A DNA stretch of 64,000 nt, taken from positions 806,001 through 870,000 of the forward strand of contig NZ_CP147918.1 of the NCBI RefSeq assembly GCF_039645975.1, given 5' to 3'. The DNA comes from Sulfurimonas sp. HSL-1716 (lineage in GTDB: Bacteria; Campylobacterota; Campylobacteria; Campylobacterales; Sulfurimonadaceae). Position 1 is the stretch's first letter, and the number at the start of each line of letters is the position of its first letter. The notes below the pieces were generated by a model. The model was not told the origin of the DNA. It saw only the letters and a list, made by a program, of their open reading frames with translations, and made no database searches. Made by a program: the position numbers and the translations under genes. Of this stretch, positions 33,162 through 41,884 are shown one piece after another.

Positions 33162-33699
33162 TCGATGTCGGTCGTATGTGCAAGACGTACGTCGTGAGCA
33201 TTACAGAGTCTTCGGTGTAGGTTTTCCGTACTGGTATGCCATAGGACAGCTCAAACAAGAGAGCAGATGCCGAGACGTCATAAGCCGTGACGGCGTAGGC
33301 TCCCAAGGTGTCGCGCAGATCACTTACAGGGTATGGCAGAAGTATCTCGACGACAACGATGTCGTCGAGATCAAAAGCATTGAAAATCAGCTTCGTGCTC
33401 AGGCGCTCATCATGAAGCAGTGCAAGAAGCAGGCTTACTCTTCTCACTTGTGGACAGCGTACCAGGTATACAACGGCGGACCGCTTGTGAACAAAGAGAT
33501 CTCACGAGCTAGAGCAGCCTTACATGTAAGAGAAGTACCGCACGACACAGCAAGAAAATACTGCAAGCGCAGGACCATCACGTTTTTAGACGGTACAAAG
33601 CTAAACGCCTGCGACATCAACTACGAGTATCCGGAGCAGATCTACAAGTATGCTCAACAGTACAAGCTGTTCTCGGACGGCAGTTATATATTTTGGTAA
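33106..33699 (+). CDS. Endolysin: secreted lysozyme/transglycosylase (SLT fold)
   Basis: A 197-residue peptidoglycan-degrading enzyme. The N-terminal hydrophobic segment (MLQSLYILLFLFATLSAG) is a signal peptide or signal-arrest-release anchor. The candidate catalytic Glu is E52 in AIGQLKQESRCRDVI, followed by GVGSQGVAQITYRVW, the soluble lytic transglycosylase pattern. A YQVYNGGP block near 125 supports this. Export by the host Sec system would make the holin mainly a timing device. Confidence 0.88.
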   Translation: MLQSLYILLFLFATLSAGDRCRSYVQDVRREHYRVFGVGFPYWYAIGQLKQESRCRDVISRDGVGSQGVAQITYRVWQKYLDDNDVVEIKSIENQLRAQALIMKQCKKQAYSSHLWTAYQVYNGGPLVNKEISRARAALHVREVPHDTARKYCKRRTITFLDGTKLNACDINYEYPEQIYKYAQQYKLFSDGSYIFW

Positions 33700-33708
33700 G
33701 GAGAGACA

Positions 33709-34143
33709 ATGTTTAGTATTCCATCATTCCACACGATAAAACAGTATGCGGTAGATATATTTGCCGTATTGCTCGGCGGAGCGCTTGCGGTGTTATTCAT
33801 CATGTATATGATAGCTCGGTCAGACTTGAAGACGGCTCAGCAGGACTACGCAAACGAGAAAGCATCGTACACGCAGGCGGTGGGTAAGGTAGATGAGCTT
33901 ACGCTGCAGAACACAGAAAACTTACAGCAGATCGGCAAGCTCAAAGCGGACAATGCTTCACTGGTCGAAGCTCTCAACAAAAAATCGCACGCAGACATCA
34001 AGCGCACGCAAAAGATAACAAAAATCAAAACAAGGATAGAAGATGCTAAAAAAACAGATGACGGCCCTGTTGCTCCTGTGTTGTTCGATACTCTTTATAG
34101 GTTGCAGCAATCAGCCGGAGCCGAAGATAGTAACCGTTCATGA
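33709..34143 (+). CDS. Rz-like inner-membrane spanin (i-spanin)
   Basis: A 144-residue type II membrane protein: one helix (YAVDIFAVLLGGALAVLFIM) and a periplasmic coiled coil (about 38-115: LKTAQQDYANEKASYTQAVG). With the overlapping lipoprotein it would fuse inner and outer membranes at the end of lysis. RBS AAGGAGAG precedes ATG. Called from architecture and position. Confidence 0.82.
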   Translation: MFSIPSFHTIKQYAVDIFAVLLGGALAVLFIMYMIARSDLKTAQQDYANEKASYTQAVGKVDELTLQNTENLQQIGKLKADNASLVEALNKKSHADIKRTQKITKIKTRIEDAKKTDDGPVAPVLFDTLYRLQQSAGAEDSNRS

Positions 34144-34336
34144 CATCAACGTCACGACAGTAACGATCCCGGACGAGCTCTTAAAAACTCAAGAGATGCC
34201 GGTAATAAAGCTCGACGAGAACACCACGCAAAAAGACGTAGCAAATTACACGACCGACCTATGGAATACGGCAGACTCATGCATCAGTGATAAAAGGCAG
34301 ATCAAGAAGTTACAGGATGAATTTTTGAAGAGGTGA
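34043..34336 (+). CDS. Rz1-like outer-membrane lipoprotein spanin (o-spanin), overlapping Rz
   Basis: A 97-residue lipoprotein in a different frame starting inside the Rz-like gene and running past it. The lipobox ILFIGC places the lipid cysteine at C21. The mature part begins SNQPEPKIVTVHD, with a polar, proline-containing linker. An ATAGAAGATGC site precedes the ATG. It ends only two bases before the attR core, so it is the last phage gene. Antisense to its 3' end runs the alternative int tail in excised phage. Confidence 0.82.
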   Translation: MLKKQMTALLLLCCSILFIGCSNQPEPKIVTVHDINVTTVTIPDELLKTQEMPVIKLDENTTQKDVANYTTDLWNTADSCISDKRQIKKLQDEFLKR

Positions 34337-34337
34337 G

Positions 34338-34360
34338 TGTACCGTTTTTGTACCTCTTTT
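34338..34360. repeat. attR core, 23-bp direct repeat
   Basis: Identical to 3939-3961. Left of it is phage DNA (end of the o-spanin gene), right of it host DNA leading to the rplU promoter. Reconstructed attB lies between the RND terminator and rplU, in an intergenic region without a tRNA. Confidence 0.85.
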
Positions 34361-34483
34361 TTTCAATACGTTTTCAGGCATATTGATGAAGTTTGTTTAT
34401 AAAGTTGCTATTTTCTCTATATATGGGATATTATGTTGCAAATAAATTTGTTTCAGTTAAACAAAACTTAAAGCTAGTTTATG

Positions 34484-34489
34484 TATAAT
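34484..34489 (+). promoter_or_regulatory. Promoter -10 of rplU-rpmA
   Basis: TATAAT at 34484-34489, 42 bases before the rplU ATG. The rest of the 171-base gap from attR to rplU is AT-rich host DNA with no ORF of note. It contains TTAAACAAAACTTA (34457-34470), a 14-mer that also occurs at 3887-3900 on the other side of the prophage. Confidence 0.65.
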
Positions 34490-34531
34490 TCGCGAACTTT
34501 TTATATACTTATTAAGATTTAAGGAAGCGCT

Positions 34532-34840
34532 ATGTACGCAATCATCAAAAACGGTGGTAAACAATATAAAGTTCAAGAGGGCGATGTTTTATTGTTCGAT
34601 AAAATGAGTCTTGAACCTAAAGACACTGTTGAAATCAAAGAAGTTCTCGCAGTTAACGCTGGTGAACTAAAAATCGGTACTCCGTTTGTAGAGGGTGCTG
34701 TCGTAACTGCTGAAGTTATCAATGAAGGTCGTGCTAAAAAAGTAATCACCTTCAAAAAACGTCGTCGTAAAGACAGCAAAGTAAAACGTGGTTTCAGAAG
34801 AGACTTCACACGTGTGCGCATCACAAAAATTGCTGCGTAA
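34532..34840 (+). CDS. rplU: 50S ribosomal protein L21
   Basis: A 102-residue L21, full length. [20 protein letters not shown] at the start and [20 protein letters not shown] near the end are signature blocks. Binds 23S rRNA in the large subunit. GGAAGCGCT precedes ATG. Followed by rpmA 24 bases downstream, the usual pair. The prophage sits just upstream but leaves the promoter intact. Confidence 0.98.
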   Translation: MYAIIKNGGKQYKVQEGDVLLFDKMSLEPKDTVEIKEVLAVNAGELKIGTPFVEGAVVTAEVINEGRAKKVITFKKRRRKDSKVKRGFRRDFTRVRITKIAA

Positions 34841-34864
34841 TTAACTAAAAAGTAGGAGATAGAT

Positions 34865-35122
34865 ATGGCTCACAAAAAAGGTCAGGGTAGTACACAGAAT
34901 AACCGTGATTCAGCCGGTCGTAGACTTGGTGTTAAAAAATACGGTGGACAAACAGTTAGAGCTGGAAATATTATCGTTCGTCAAAGAGGAACAAAGATTC
35001 ATCCGGGTCTAAATATCGGTATGGGTAAAGATCATACTTTATATGCGCTTGTAGACGGTGTTGTAGAGTTCGGTCGTAAAGATAAAACTCGTAAAGAAGT
35101 TTCTATCGTACCTGCTGCATAA
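34865..35122 (+). CDS. rpmA: 50S ribosomal protein L27
   Basis: An 85-residue L27 located near the peptidyl-transferase centre. [20 protein letters not shown] at the start and [18 protein letters not shown] identify it. It lacks the N-terminal cleavable extension seen in Firmicutes. Strong AGTAGGAGATAG before ATG. Co-transcribed with rplU. Confidence 0.98.
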   Translation: MAHKKGQGSTQNNRDSAGRRLGVKKYGGQTVRAGNIIVRQRGTKIHPGLNIGMGKDHTLYALVDGVVEFGRKDKTRKEVSIVPAA

Positions 35123-35131
35123 TTTTCACTT

Positions 35132-35151
35132 CTTTAGGCATTTGCCTAAAG
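35132..35151. terminator. Hairpin after rpmA, possible weak terminator
   Basis: CTTTAGGCA, two-base loop, TGCCTAAAG: nine-pair perfect stem 10 bases after the rpmA stop. No immediate T-run on the plus strand (ATTTCTCTG follows), so termination may be partial. Confidence 0.5.
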
Positions 35152-35191
35152 ATTTCTCTGACAAACTCTTTTTTTAATTCATTTTTTTAAC

Positions 35192-35197
35192 TATAAT
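35192..35197 (+). promoter_or_regulatory. Probable -10 of the obg operon
   Basis: TATAAT at 35192-35197 within an AT-rich stretch 86 bases before obg. The leader that follows contains CTACATGTAAGTAG (35238-35251), a short palindrome of unknown use. Confidence 0.5.
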
Positions 35198-35282
35198 TTC
35201 ATTTTAAATTTCAGTCTTTAACAGTTCATTTTCTCTCTACATGTAAGTAGAATGGATTTTTAAATATTGCACAAGGATTTTT

Positions 35283-36386
35283 ATGTTTGTAGACAGCGTA
35301 GAGCTTTCGGTCTCTTCTGGTAAAGGTGGAGCAGGATGTGCTTCATTCCGTCGTGAAAAATTTGTTGTAAACGGCGGGCCGAATGGCGGTGACGGCGGAA
35401 AAGGCGGTGATATCTGGTTTAAGTGCGACAATAATACCCATACGCTTTCTCATTTTCAAAAAAATATGCATATAAAAGCCGATAACGGCGCGCCGGGTGC
35501 ACCTAGAAACATGACGGGAAAATCCGGAGAAAAAAAAGTTATCATCGTTCCTCCCGGTACCCAGATCATAGACAAAGAGAGCGGAGAGGTTCTGTTTGAT
35601 ATGCTTGAAAACGGGCAGGAAGTGATGTTCTTAGAAGGTGGAAAAGGCGGTCTTGGAAATACCCATTTCAAATCATCGACAAACCAAAGACCTACGTATT
35701 GCCAGCCGGGTGAAGCGGGACAGACGCAGAGGATAAAATTAGATCTGAAACTGATTGCCGACGTCGGTCTTGTAGGTTTTCCCAATGTCGGAAAATCCAC
35801 ACTGATCTCGACCGTTTCAAATGCACGTCCCGAGATAGCAAACTATGAGTTTACGACACTTACACCAAAACTCGGACAGGTCAATATCGGTGATTTTGAA
35901 TCGTTTATCATGGCCGATATCCCTGGAATCATCGGCGGTGCAAGCGAAGGAAAAGGACTCGGCATCCAATTTTTACGTCATATAGAGAGAACGAAAACCC
36001 TTTTGTTCATGATAGACCTTGCTTCATATAGAGATCTCAAAGAACAGTTCGAGACTTTAAAAAGCGAAGTGGCATCATTTTCCGGCATACTCGCCAACAG
36101 CAAGTATGCCGTAGCACTTACAAGAGTAGATATTATCGCTCAAGAAGATGTCAATGATCTGGTAAATGGCTTTTTAGATCTCTTAGGGCTTCAGGCGAAT
36201 GAACAAAGTGATTTTGATTTTGACGAATTGATTCCGTATTACATCCAGAAAACAGCCGATGAGACACTGGGTTACGATAGAACCAAACCCTATTTTGTAG
36301 CTCCTATCTCTTCTGCAACAAGTAAGAATATAGAAGCGTTGAAATATGCGCTGTTCAATTTAGTTCATACCGACAGAAAGCAATGA
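35283..36386 (+). CDS. obgE: Obg GTPase (ribosome assembly/stress)
   Basis: A 367-residue GTPase. The glycine-rich Obg fold (1-158: [32 protein letters not shown]) precedes the G domain, with G1 GFPNVGKST near 166-174, [16 protein letters not shown] as G3 and TRVD as G4. The G domain carries a short insertion (about 285-330). It acts in 50S maturation and stress control, and its place after rplU-rpmA is conserved in many bacteria. Overlaps proB by four bases. Confidence 0.97.
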   Translation: MFVDSVELSVSSGKGGAGCASFRREKFVVNGGPNGGDGGKGGDIWFKCDNNTHTLSHFQKNMHIKADNGAPGAPRNMTGKSGEKKVIIVPPGTQIIDKESGEVLFDMLENGQEVMFLEGGKGGLGNTHFKSSTNQRPTYCQPGEAGQTQRIKLDLKLIADVGLVGFPNVGKSTLISTVSNARPEIANYEFTTLTPKLGQVNIGDFESFIMADIPGIIGGASEGKGLGIQFLRHIERTKTLLFMIDLASYRDLKEQFETLKSEVASFSGILANSKYAVALTRVDIIAQEDVNDLVNGFLDLLGLQANEQSDFDFDELIPYYIQKTADETLGYDRTKPYFVAPISSATSKNIEALKYALFNLVHTDRKQ

Positions 36387-37150
36387 AACGTATAGTCATA
36401 AAAGTCGGAACGGCCGTCTTGACGCAGGATTCACATATCGCCGAAGACAGGCTTGCAAATATTGTAAAACTGCTGATCGATCTGAAAAAAAGATATGAAG
36501 TCGTTCTTGTTTCATCGGGTGCGGTTTCAGCGGGTTACACGCAGCTGAAGCTCGATAAAAAGATTTTGCAGAACAAGCAGGCATTAGCCGCCATCGGCCA
36601 GCCTCTTTTGATGAAGAAATACCGTTTGGCGTTTGCAGAACATAACGAACTGTGTGCGCAGATCCTGCTGACGGCTGCGAATTTGAACACTCCCAACCAA
36701 AATGAAAAGATCAAGAACACTATGAACATTCTGCTTGAAAACGGAGTGGTTCCGATAGTAAACGAAAATGATGCGACTGCTACCGATGAACTCGGAGTGG
36801 GCGATAACGATCAGCTTTCAGCCTATGTGTCATGTAATATTAATGCAGATATGCTTATAATACTTTCAGACATAGATGCGTATTACGACAGTGATCCACA
36901 TAAAAACAGCGATGCAAAAGTAAGAAAAGTCGTCAGGTTTATAGATGAATGCGAACTTCAGCAGTGCGCATCTCCAAACAGCGAGTTTGCAACGGGAGGC
37001 ATCGTTACAAAGTTAAAAGCGGCTTCATATATGCTTACATGCGAACGGGAGATGTTTTTGGCGAGCGGATTTAATCTAGAAGATGTAAGAAGTTTTCTAA
37101 TAGATGATAAACATTTAGGCGGAACACTCTTTACATGTAAGGAGATTTGA
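36383..37150 (+). CDS. proB: Glutamate 5-kinase, short form
   Basis: A 255-residue amino-acid kinase phosphorylating glutamate in the first step of proline synthesis. The start [13 protein letters not shown], the SSGAVSAGY block and [20 protein letters not shown] are family hallmarks. It lacks the C-terminal PUA domain of the E. coli enzyme (367 aa), which is usual in Campylobacterota. Coupled to obg (ATGA overlap) and followed closely by fmt. Confidence 0.93.
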   Translation: MKRIVIKVGTAVLTQDSHIAEDRLANIVKLLIDLKKRYEVVLVSSGAVSAGYTQLKLDKKILQNKQALAAIGQPLLMKKYRLAFAEHNELCAQILLTAANLNTPNQNEKIKNTMNILLENGVVPIVNENDATATDELGVGDNDQLSAYVSCNINADMLIILSDIDAYYDSDPHKNSDAKVRKVVRFIDECELQQCASPNSEFATGGIVTKLKAASYMLTCEREMFLASGFNLEDVRSFLIDDKHLGGTLFTCKEI

Positions 37151-37152
37151 TT

Positions 37153-38061
37153 TTGAAAGTTATCTTTATGGGTACGCCCGTATATGCCCAAAAAATTCTG
37201 GAAGAGCTTATTCGTGCGAAGGATATGGAAGTTGCGGCTGTCTATACACAGCCTGATAAACCGGTCGGCAGAAAAAAGGTCATGACTGCCCCTCCGGTGA
37301 AGATAACGGCGGAACGCGCCGGTATAAAAACATATCAGCCTGAAAAACTCAAAGATAAAGAGGTGATAGACGAACTTCTAAAGATCGAATGCGACTTTAT
37401 CGTCGTTGCTGCATACGGGCAGATCCTACCTCCAAAAATATTAAATCATGCTCCATGCATCAACCTTCATGCTTCTATCCTTCCAAAATACAGAGGGGCA
37501 AGTCCCATACAAGAAGCTATCTTAAACGGCGATACCCATACGGGTGTTACTGCCATGAAGATGGATGAAGGACTCGATACCGGAGATATCATCAAAATAT
37601 CCAAAACCGCGATAGATGATGATGAGATGGTAAGTACTCTTTTTGAGAAGCTGACGCATATCGCAGCCGATCTGACTTTGGATGTCTTGAGAAATTATGA
37701 AAGTTATAAACAGGAGAAGCAGGTCAATAAAGAAGCGACCAACTGCTCGAAGATCACTAAAGCCGACGGTGAAATAGAGTTTGAGGATGCGGTTATTTTG
37801 TACAATAAATACAGAGCGTTTACCCCATGGCCGGGCATCTATCTAAAAAGCGGATTAAAATTAAAAGAGATAATGCTTCGTTCTGCCTGCCGTGCATACG
37901 ATGCCGGAAAAATACTCGAGATAAACGATGATCATATAGTCGTCGGATGTACTTTGGGAGCCATAAAGATATACAGAGTCCAGCCTGCATCGAAAAAAGA
38001 GATGGATATTCTCTCTTATATCAACGGAAAGCATTTAAAAGTTGAAGATTATTTATCTTGA
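37153..38061 (+). CDS. fmt: Methionyl-tRNA formyltransferase
   Basis: About 302 residues from TTG 37153, which has GGAG eight bases upstream; TTG 37147 is also possible. It formylates initiator Met-tRNA. KVIFMGTPVYAQKIL, the catalytic LHASILPKYRGASPIQEAIL block and TGVTAMKMDEGLDTGDII are all present, followed by the C-terminal OB-like domain. Overlaps birA by 20 bases. Confidence 0.95.
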   Translation: MKVIFMGTPVYAQKILEELIRAKDMEVAAVYTQPDKPVGRKKVMTAPPVKITAERAGIKTYQPEKLKDKEVIDELLKIECDFIVVAAYGQILPPKILNHAPCINLHASILPKYRGASPIQEAILNGDTHTGVTAMKMDEGLDTGDIIKISKTAIDDDEMVSTLFEKLTHIAADLTLDVLRNYESYKQEKQVNKEATNCSKITKADGEIEFEDAVILYNKYRAFTPWPGIYLKSGLKLKEIMLRSACRAYDAGKILEINDDHIVVGCTLGAIKIYRVQPASKKEMDILSYINGKHLKVEDYLS

Positions 38062-38677
38062 GGCGGTAGATTCGACGCAGAGATATTTAAAAGAATCGTT
38101 AAAAAAGGGAGAACTGATTTCGCCTGTGGCGGTTACGGCGCAGAAACAGTACGACGGACAGGGCAGCAGAGGCAACAGTTGGATAGGAGAAGAGGGAAAC
38201 CTTTTCTTTTCGTTCAGTATTCCCCTAAAAGATCTCCCCGACGATCTGAGACTGGAATCGTCTTCCATCTATTTCTCCTATCTGCTTAAGCAGGTTTTAG
38301 AGGATAAAGGCTCAAAAGTCTGGTTAAAATGGCCCAATGATTTTTATATAGGAGATAAAAAGATCGGAGGAACTATTACAAATATACTCAAAGACGATCT
38401 GATCTGCGGCATAGGATTAAATCTGGTTTCGGCGCCGGAAGGCTTCTGTAGCCTTGATGTTGCCATTTCTAAAGAAAATATTTTAAATTGTTATTTTAAT
38501 TATTTGAAAAAAAATATCGGATGGAAGCATATTTTTAGTAAATATAAGTTAGAATTTGACAAAAGCAAAAACTATTTTGCACATGGCGGGGATAAAAAAG
38601 TTTCTCTTTTGAATGCTATTTTGCAGGAAGACGGTTCAATTATAAGCGATGGTCAAAGGATATTTAGTTTAAGATGA
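38042..38677 (+). CDS. birA: Biotin--[acetyl-CoA-carboxylase] ligase
   Basis: A 211-residue biotin ligase attaching biotin to the carboxyl carrier protein. The motif DGQGSRGNSWIGEEGNLFFS (about 37-56) is the biotin-AMP loop (GRGRxGRxW equivalent), and KWPNDFYIGDKKIGG (about 99-113) the second signature. It has no N-terminal HTH, so it is a pure ligase, not a repressor. TTG start overlapping fmt; parA follows with a four-base overlap. Confidence 0.93.
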   Translation: MKIIYLEAVDSTQRYLKESLKKGELISPVAVTAQKQYDGQGSRGNSWIGEEGNLFFSFSIPLKDLPDDLRLESSSIYFSYLLKQVLEDKGSKVWLKWPNDFYIGDKKIGGTITNILKDDLICGIGLNLVSAPEGFCSLDVAISKENILNCYFNYLKKNIGWKHIFSKYKLEFDKSKNYFAHGGDKKVSLLNAILQEDGSIISDGQRIFSLR

Positions 38678-39456
38678 GTGAAGTAATTGTAATAGCGAAT
38701 CAAAAAGGCGGCGTCGGTAAAACTACGACGGCCGTCAATCTGGCTGCATCGTTGGCAGTGGCTGAAAAAAAAGTTCTTTTGATAGATGCAGATCCTCAGG
38801 CCAATGCGACGACGTCTCTGGGTTTTCATAGAAACGATTACGAATTCAATATCTATCATGTGCTCATCGGTACAAAAAAACTAAAAGATATAATCCTGAA
38901 ATCCACGCTTCCCACTCTTCATCTCGCACCGTCCAACATCGGTCTTGTAGGGATAGAAAAAGAGTATTATGAATCAGGAAATACCCAAGGCAGAGAGCTG
39001 GTATTGAAAAAGGCGATCTCTTTGGTGATAAAGGATTACGACTATATTATTATCGACTCACCGCCGGCGCTCGGACCGATGACGATAAATGCTTTGTCGG
39101 CTTCAAACTCCGTAATCATCCCAATACAATGCGAATTTTTTGCTCTTGAGGGTCTGGCACAGCTTTTAAATACCGTCAGGCTTATCCGCAAGACGATAAA
39201 TCCGAAGCTTTCCATCAAAGGCTTTCTGCCGACGATGTTCAGCTCTCAAAACAATCTTTCAAAACAGGTGTTCGCAGATCTTAGACAGCATTTTCAAGGC
39301 AAACTTTTTAAAGATGTCGAAGATGAATATATCGTTATACCGAGAAACGTAAAACTTGCAGAATCTCCCTCTTTTGGAAAGCCTGTGATTCTATACGACG
39401 TAAAATCAAGCGGTTCGGAAGCATACCAAGATCTGGCGCAGGCGATAATAGCATAA
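38674..39456 (+). CDS. parA: Chromosome partitioning ATPase ParA/Soj
   Basis: A 260-residue Walker-type ATPase working with ParB in chromosome segregation. It has the deviant Walker A KGGVGKTTT (about 11-19), DADPQANATTSLG (about 40-52) and DYIIIDSPPALG (about 122-133). No N-terminal HTH, as in Soj-type chromosomal proteins. Coupled to birA and, by a one-base overlap (TAATG), to parB. Confidence 0.96.
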   Translation: MSEVIVIANQKGGVGKTTTAVNLAASLAVAEKKVLLIDADPQANATTSLGFHRNDYEFNIYHVLIGTKKLKDIILKSTLPTLHLAPSNIGLVGIEKEYYESGNTQGRELVLKKAISLVIKDYDYIIIDSPPALGPMTINALSASNSVIIPIQCEFFALEGLAQLLNTVRLIRKTINPKLSIKGFLPTMFSSQNNLSKQVFADLRQHFQGKLFKDVEDEYIVIPRNVKLAESPSFGKPVILYDVKSSGSEAYQDLAQAIIA

Positions 39457-40295
39457 TGAAAAACAAAGCGTTAGGCCGAGGACTCGGCGCCCTTCTCGGT
39501 GAAATGGAAAAAGTGTATGATAACGAGATTCCAAATACGAACTCTGTCTTGGAAATATCGTTAAAAAATATCAAACCGAATCCTTATCAGCCTAGAAAGC
39601 ATTTTAATGAAGAATCATTGATGGAACTCAGTGAATCGATCAAGCATGACGGCCTTTTACAGCCTATAGTCGTGATCGAGGACATCGACGGATATATCTT
39701 GGTGTCGGGTGAGAGAAGGCTGCGTGCTTCAAAACTGGCAAAACTAAAAACCATCCGCGCAATATGTATGAAAGTAGATGATGAAAAGATGCGCCAACTG
39801 GCGTTAATCGAAAATATTCAGCGTGACGAACTAAATGCAATCGAAATGGCAAATGCGTACGATGAATTGATAAAGATACATAATATCACACATGAGGATC
39901 TGGCTGCAAAAATCCATAAAAGCAGAACGCATATTACAAATACTATGCGGCTTTTACAGCTTTCAAAAAAAACGCAAAAAGCATTAATAGACAACAAGAT
40001 TTCATCAGGACATGCCAGAGCTCTTATCGGACTTGATGAAAAAGACCAGCAGCTGATCGTCGATTCCATCATAGGTCAAAAGCTAAGCGTAAGAGATGTC
40101 GAAAGTATGGTCAAATCGATTAAAAACGATATCGAAAAACCGGTACAACAAGATGAAAAGATCGAATTGGATTTTTCACATTTAAAAACAAAACTTGAAA
40201 ATCTTGGATTTAAAGCGGTCTTCAAATCAAATAAAATGACCGTTGAATTTTCAAATGATGCTCAAATAGAGCAATTTCTTTTAAAACTTTCATAA
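39456..40295 (+). CDS. parB: Chromosome partitioning protein ParB/Spo0J
   Basis: A 279-residue CTP-dependent clamp that loads at parS. KNKALGRGLGALLG at the start binds ParA. The CTPase domain carries PNPYQPRKHF and GERRLRASKLAKL (about 88-100); the HTH is at about 148-170 (HEDLAAKIHKSRTHITNTMR). The C-terminal dimer domain is normal. I found no clear parS (TGTTTCACGTGAAACA-like) in this window. Confidence 0.96.
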   Translation: MKNKALGRGLGALLGEMEKVYDNEIPNTNSVLEISLKNIKPNPYQPRKHFNEESLMELSESIKHDGLLQPIVVIEDIDGYILVSGERRLRASKLAKLKTIRAICMKVDDEKMRQLALIENIQRDELNAIEMANAYDELIKIHNITHEDLAAKIHKSRTHITNTMRLLQLSKKTQKALIDNKISSGHARALIGLDEKDQQLIVDSIIGQKLSVRDVESMVKSIKNDIEKPVQQDEKIELDFSHLKTKLENLGFKAVFKSNKMTVEFSNDAQIEQFLLKLS

Positions 40296-40355
40296 AAAAA
40301 CAAAACTTTCATAAAAAAAAAGCAACGTTTAACTATTGTTTCAATTTATAAATAG

Positions 40356-40361
40356 TATAAT
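40356..40361 (+). promoter_or_regulatory. Promoter -10 of the ATP synthase operon
   Basis: TATAAT at 40356-40361, 23 bases before the start of atpF' ATG and preceded by AT-rich DNA. The 61-base gap after parB contains a tandem TTTCATAAAAAAA repeat (about 40289 and 40307). Confidence 0.65.
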
Positions 40362-40383
40362 CACGCAACTTTTAGGAGGTGCT

Positions 40384-40806
40384 ATGTTAGATATAAGTCC
40401 GATACTGCTTGGTGTAACACTGGTTGTATTTCTTATCCTTATTGCCGTTCTAAACAGTTGGCTCTATAACCCTTTGCTAGCTTATATGCATAAGCGTGAT
40501 GCTGACATTAAAAAAGATCTGCAACAAATCGGATCGAATGACGAAGAGGTTAATGCGTTGATCGCAAAAGCAGAGCAAATTGTTATGGATGCTAAATTGG
40601 AAGCGGCAGCTTTAAGGGAGAAGGTGATTGCAGATGCTAAGGAATTGGCACAAAGCAAGTTAGAAGCAAAACGTGCTGAATTGGCAAGTGAATATGTTGA
40701 GTTTGAACAAAGTTTAGCTCAAGAGCGTGAAGAGTTAAATGGTGCCTTGTTGTCGCAAGTTCCACTGTTTAAAGAAGCTATTAAAGCTAAATTTAGTCAA
40801 CTGTAA
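40384..40806 (+). CDS. atpF': ATP synthase Fo subunit b'
   Basis: A 140-residue peripheral stalk subunit. Start MLDISPILLG with AGGAGGT upstream; the in-frame ATG at 40336 lies in the promoter and is rejected. One N-terminal membrane helix (LLGVTLVVFLILIAVLNSWL) and a long charged coiled coil follow. Two different b-type genes in tandem are characteristic of Campylobacterota, so the stalk is probably a b/b' heterodimer. Confidence 0.92.
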   Translation: MLDISPILLGVTLVVFLILIAVLNSWLYNPLLAYMHKRDADIKKDLQQIGSNDEEVNALIAKAEQIVMDAKLEAAALREKVIADAKELAQSKLEAKRAELASEYVEFEQSLAQEREELNGALLSQVPLFKEAIKAKFSQL

Positions 40807-40814
40807 GGATGTTC

Positions 40815-41330
40815 ATGAGTAGAATTGTATTATTAATGCTTATGGTATCAACTTATGCGCTGGCATCTGAACAGGGTGGGGGTCACTCGACGGATATTTT
40901 GTGGCGCACGATAAACTTTGTAGTTTTTGCCGGAATAATCTGGTATTTTGTCGCGGAACCGGCAAAAAGCTATTTCTCCGGCAGAAGCAGATCGATCTCT
41001 GACGAACTGCAAAAAGTTCAAGATAAGTTGAATGAGTCAAAAGCGGCAAAAGAGAAAGCTTTACAAAAGATTCAAGATTCTGAAAAATTAGCAAAAGAGA
41101 TTTTAGAAGCTGCTAAAAAAGAGAATAAAGTAATAAATGACAATATTATGAATCAATGTAATAACGAACTTGAAATCATAGGAAAACAGAGTGTCACTAT
41201 GATGGAGTTTGAAAAAAGAAAAATGGTAAGAGAAGTAGTGAACGCTACACTAAATGAATTACTGACAGAAGATAATAACGGTTTTGATAAAAAAGCCATG
41301 GTCGATGTTATCTTGAAAAAGGTTGCATAA
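40815..41330 (+). CDS. atpF: ATP synthase Fo subunit b
   Basis: A 171-residue b subunit starting at MSRIVLLMLM (AAGGA six bases upstream; ATG 40809 is possible). The N-terminal signal-like hydrophobic stretch and a second helix (WRTINFVVFAGIIWYFVAEP) precede the coiled coil (YFSGRSRSISDELQKVQDKL). The extra N-terminal hydrophobic segment is common to epsilonproteobacterial b subunits. One-base overlap with atpH. Confidence 0.93.
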   Translation: MSRIVLLMLMVSTYALASEQGGGHSTDILWRTINFVVFAGIIWYFVAEPAKSYFSGRSRSISDELQKVQDKLNESKAAKEKALQKIQDSEKLAKEILEAAKKENKVINDNIMNQCNNELEIIGKQSVTMMEFEKRKMVREVVNATLNELLTEDNNGFDKKAMVDVILKKVA

Positions 41331-41863
41331 TGGAAGAGTTGATAGCAAAACGTTACAGTAAAGCTTTGAAAAATATTTTCAGTAGCGATGAATTGGTTGT
41401 TGTCGATGTTGTTTTTGAAACACTGGCCGATGAATTTAAAAATTTAAAATATTCTCAGATCATGGAAAGCCCGAACGTTGCAAAGAGTCAAAAACGCGAT
41501 ATTCTTTTAGATTCGGTGAAATCTGCCGAATCCCAAAAACTAAACAGCCTGATCGATCTGTTGGTCGAACATAATCGTATAGACATAATTCCTGCATTAT
41601 CAAAAGTTATAAAAAAAGAGATCGCTAAAATAAATAATTCTTATAATGGAGTTGTTTATAGCAATAGTGACATTGATGGAACGGTTTTAAAAGAACTAAG
41701 TGCCGGAATCAGTAAAAAAATCGATTCTAATATCACTTTAGAGTTTGTTAAAAACGACTTTGACGGTATAAAGATGAAAGTAGAAGATCTTGGAATCGAG
41801 ATCGATTTTTCAAAATCAAGAATAAATACTCAAATCATTGAGCATATTTTAAAAGCAATTTAA
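41330..41863 (+). CDS. atpH: ATP synthase F1 subunit delta
   Basis: A 177-residue subunit joining the b/b' stalk to the top of F1. MEELIAKRYSKALKNIF at the start is the family pattern, and FDGIKMKVEDLGIEIDFS with the SRINTQIIEHIL end supports it. Sequence is quite divergent, as usual for delta. Coupled to atpF. Confidence 0.92.
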   Translation: MEELIAKRYSKALKNIFSSDELVVVDVVFETLADEFKNLKYSQIMESPNVAKSQKRDILLDSVKSAESQKLNSLIDLLVEHNRIDIIPALSKVIKKEIAKINNSYNGVVYSNSDIDGTVLKELSAGISKKIDSNITLEFVKNDFDGIKMKVEDLGIEIDFSKSRINTQIIEHILKAI

Positions 41864-41884
41864 TACGAAGAGAGGAGAAAAGTA

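Larger units (their letters stand above)
3939..34360. mobile_element. Complete temperate siphophage prophage (HK97-type head, lambda-type tail)
   Basis: The element is bounded by a perfect 23-bp direct repeat (3939-3961 and 34338-34360). Inside are an integrase at one end, divergent early regions around a repressor, replication genes, HNH and terminases, portal, protease, capsid, connector, tail and lysis genes in canonical order. Flanking genes are ordinary Campylobacterota core genes. No obvious inactivating mutation appears in structural or lysis genes, so it may be inducible. One possible small frameshifted ORF (9177-9346) is the only break seen. Length is about 30.4 kb, small for a lambdoid phage. 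No tRNA lies at either junction. Confidence 0.95.

Noticed and set aside
34361-34531. tRNA or tmRNA fragment at the prophage junction
   Set aside because: No cloverleaf or CCA-like end could be found on either strand; attB is intergenic.
38674-40295. parS site near parAB
   Set aside because: I looked for TGTTTCACGTGAAACA-like palindromes and found no convincing match.
40289-40320. Tandem TTTCATAAAAAAA repeat after parB as a regulatory element
   Set aside because: Two short A-rich copies at a gene end are likely a local duplication; no further support.
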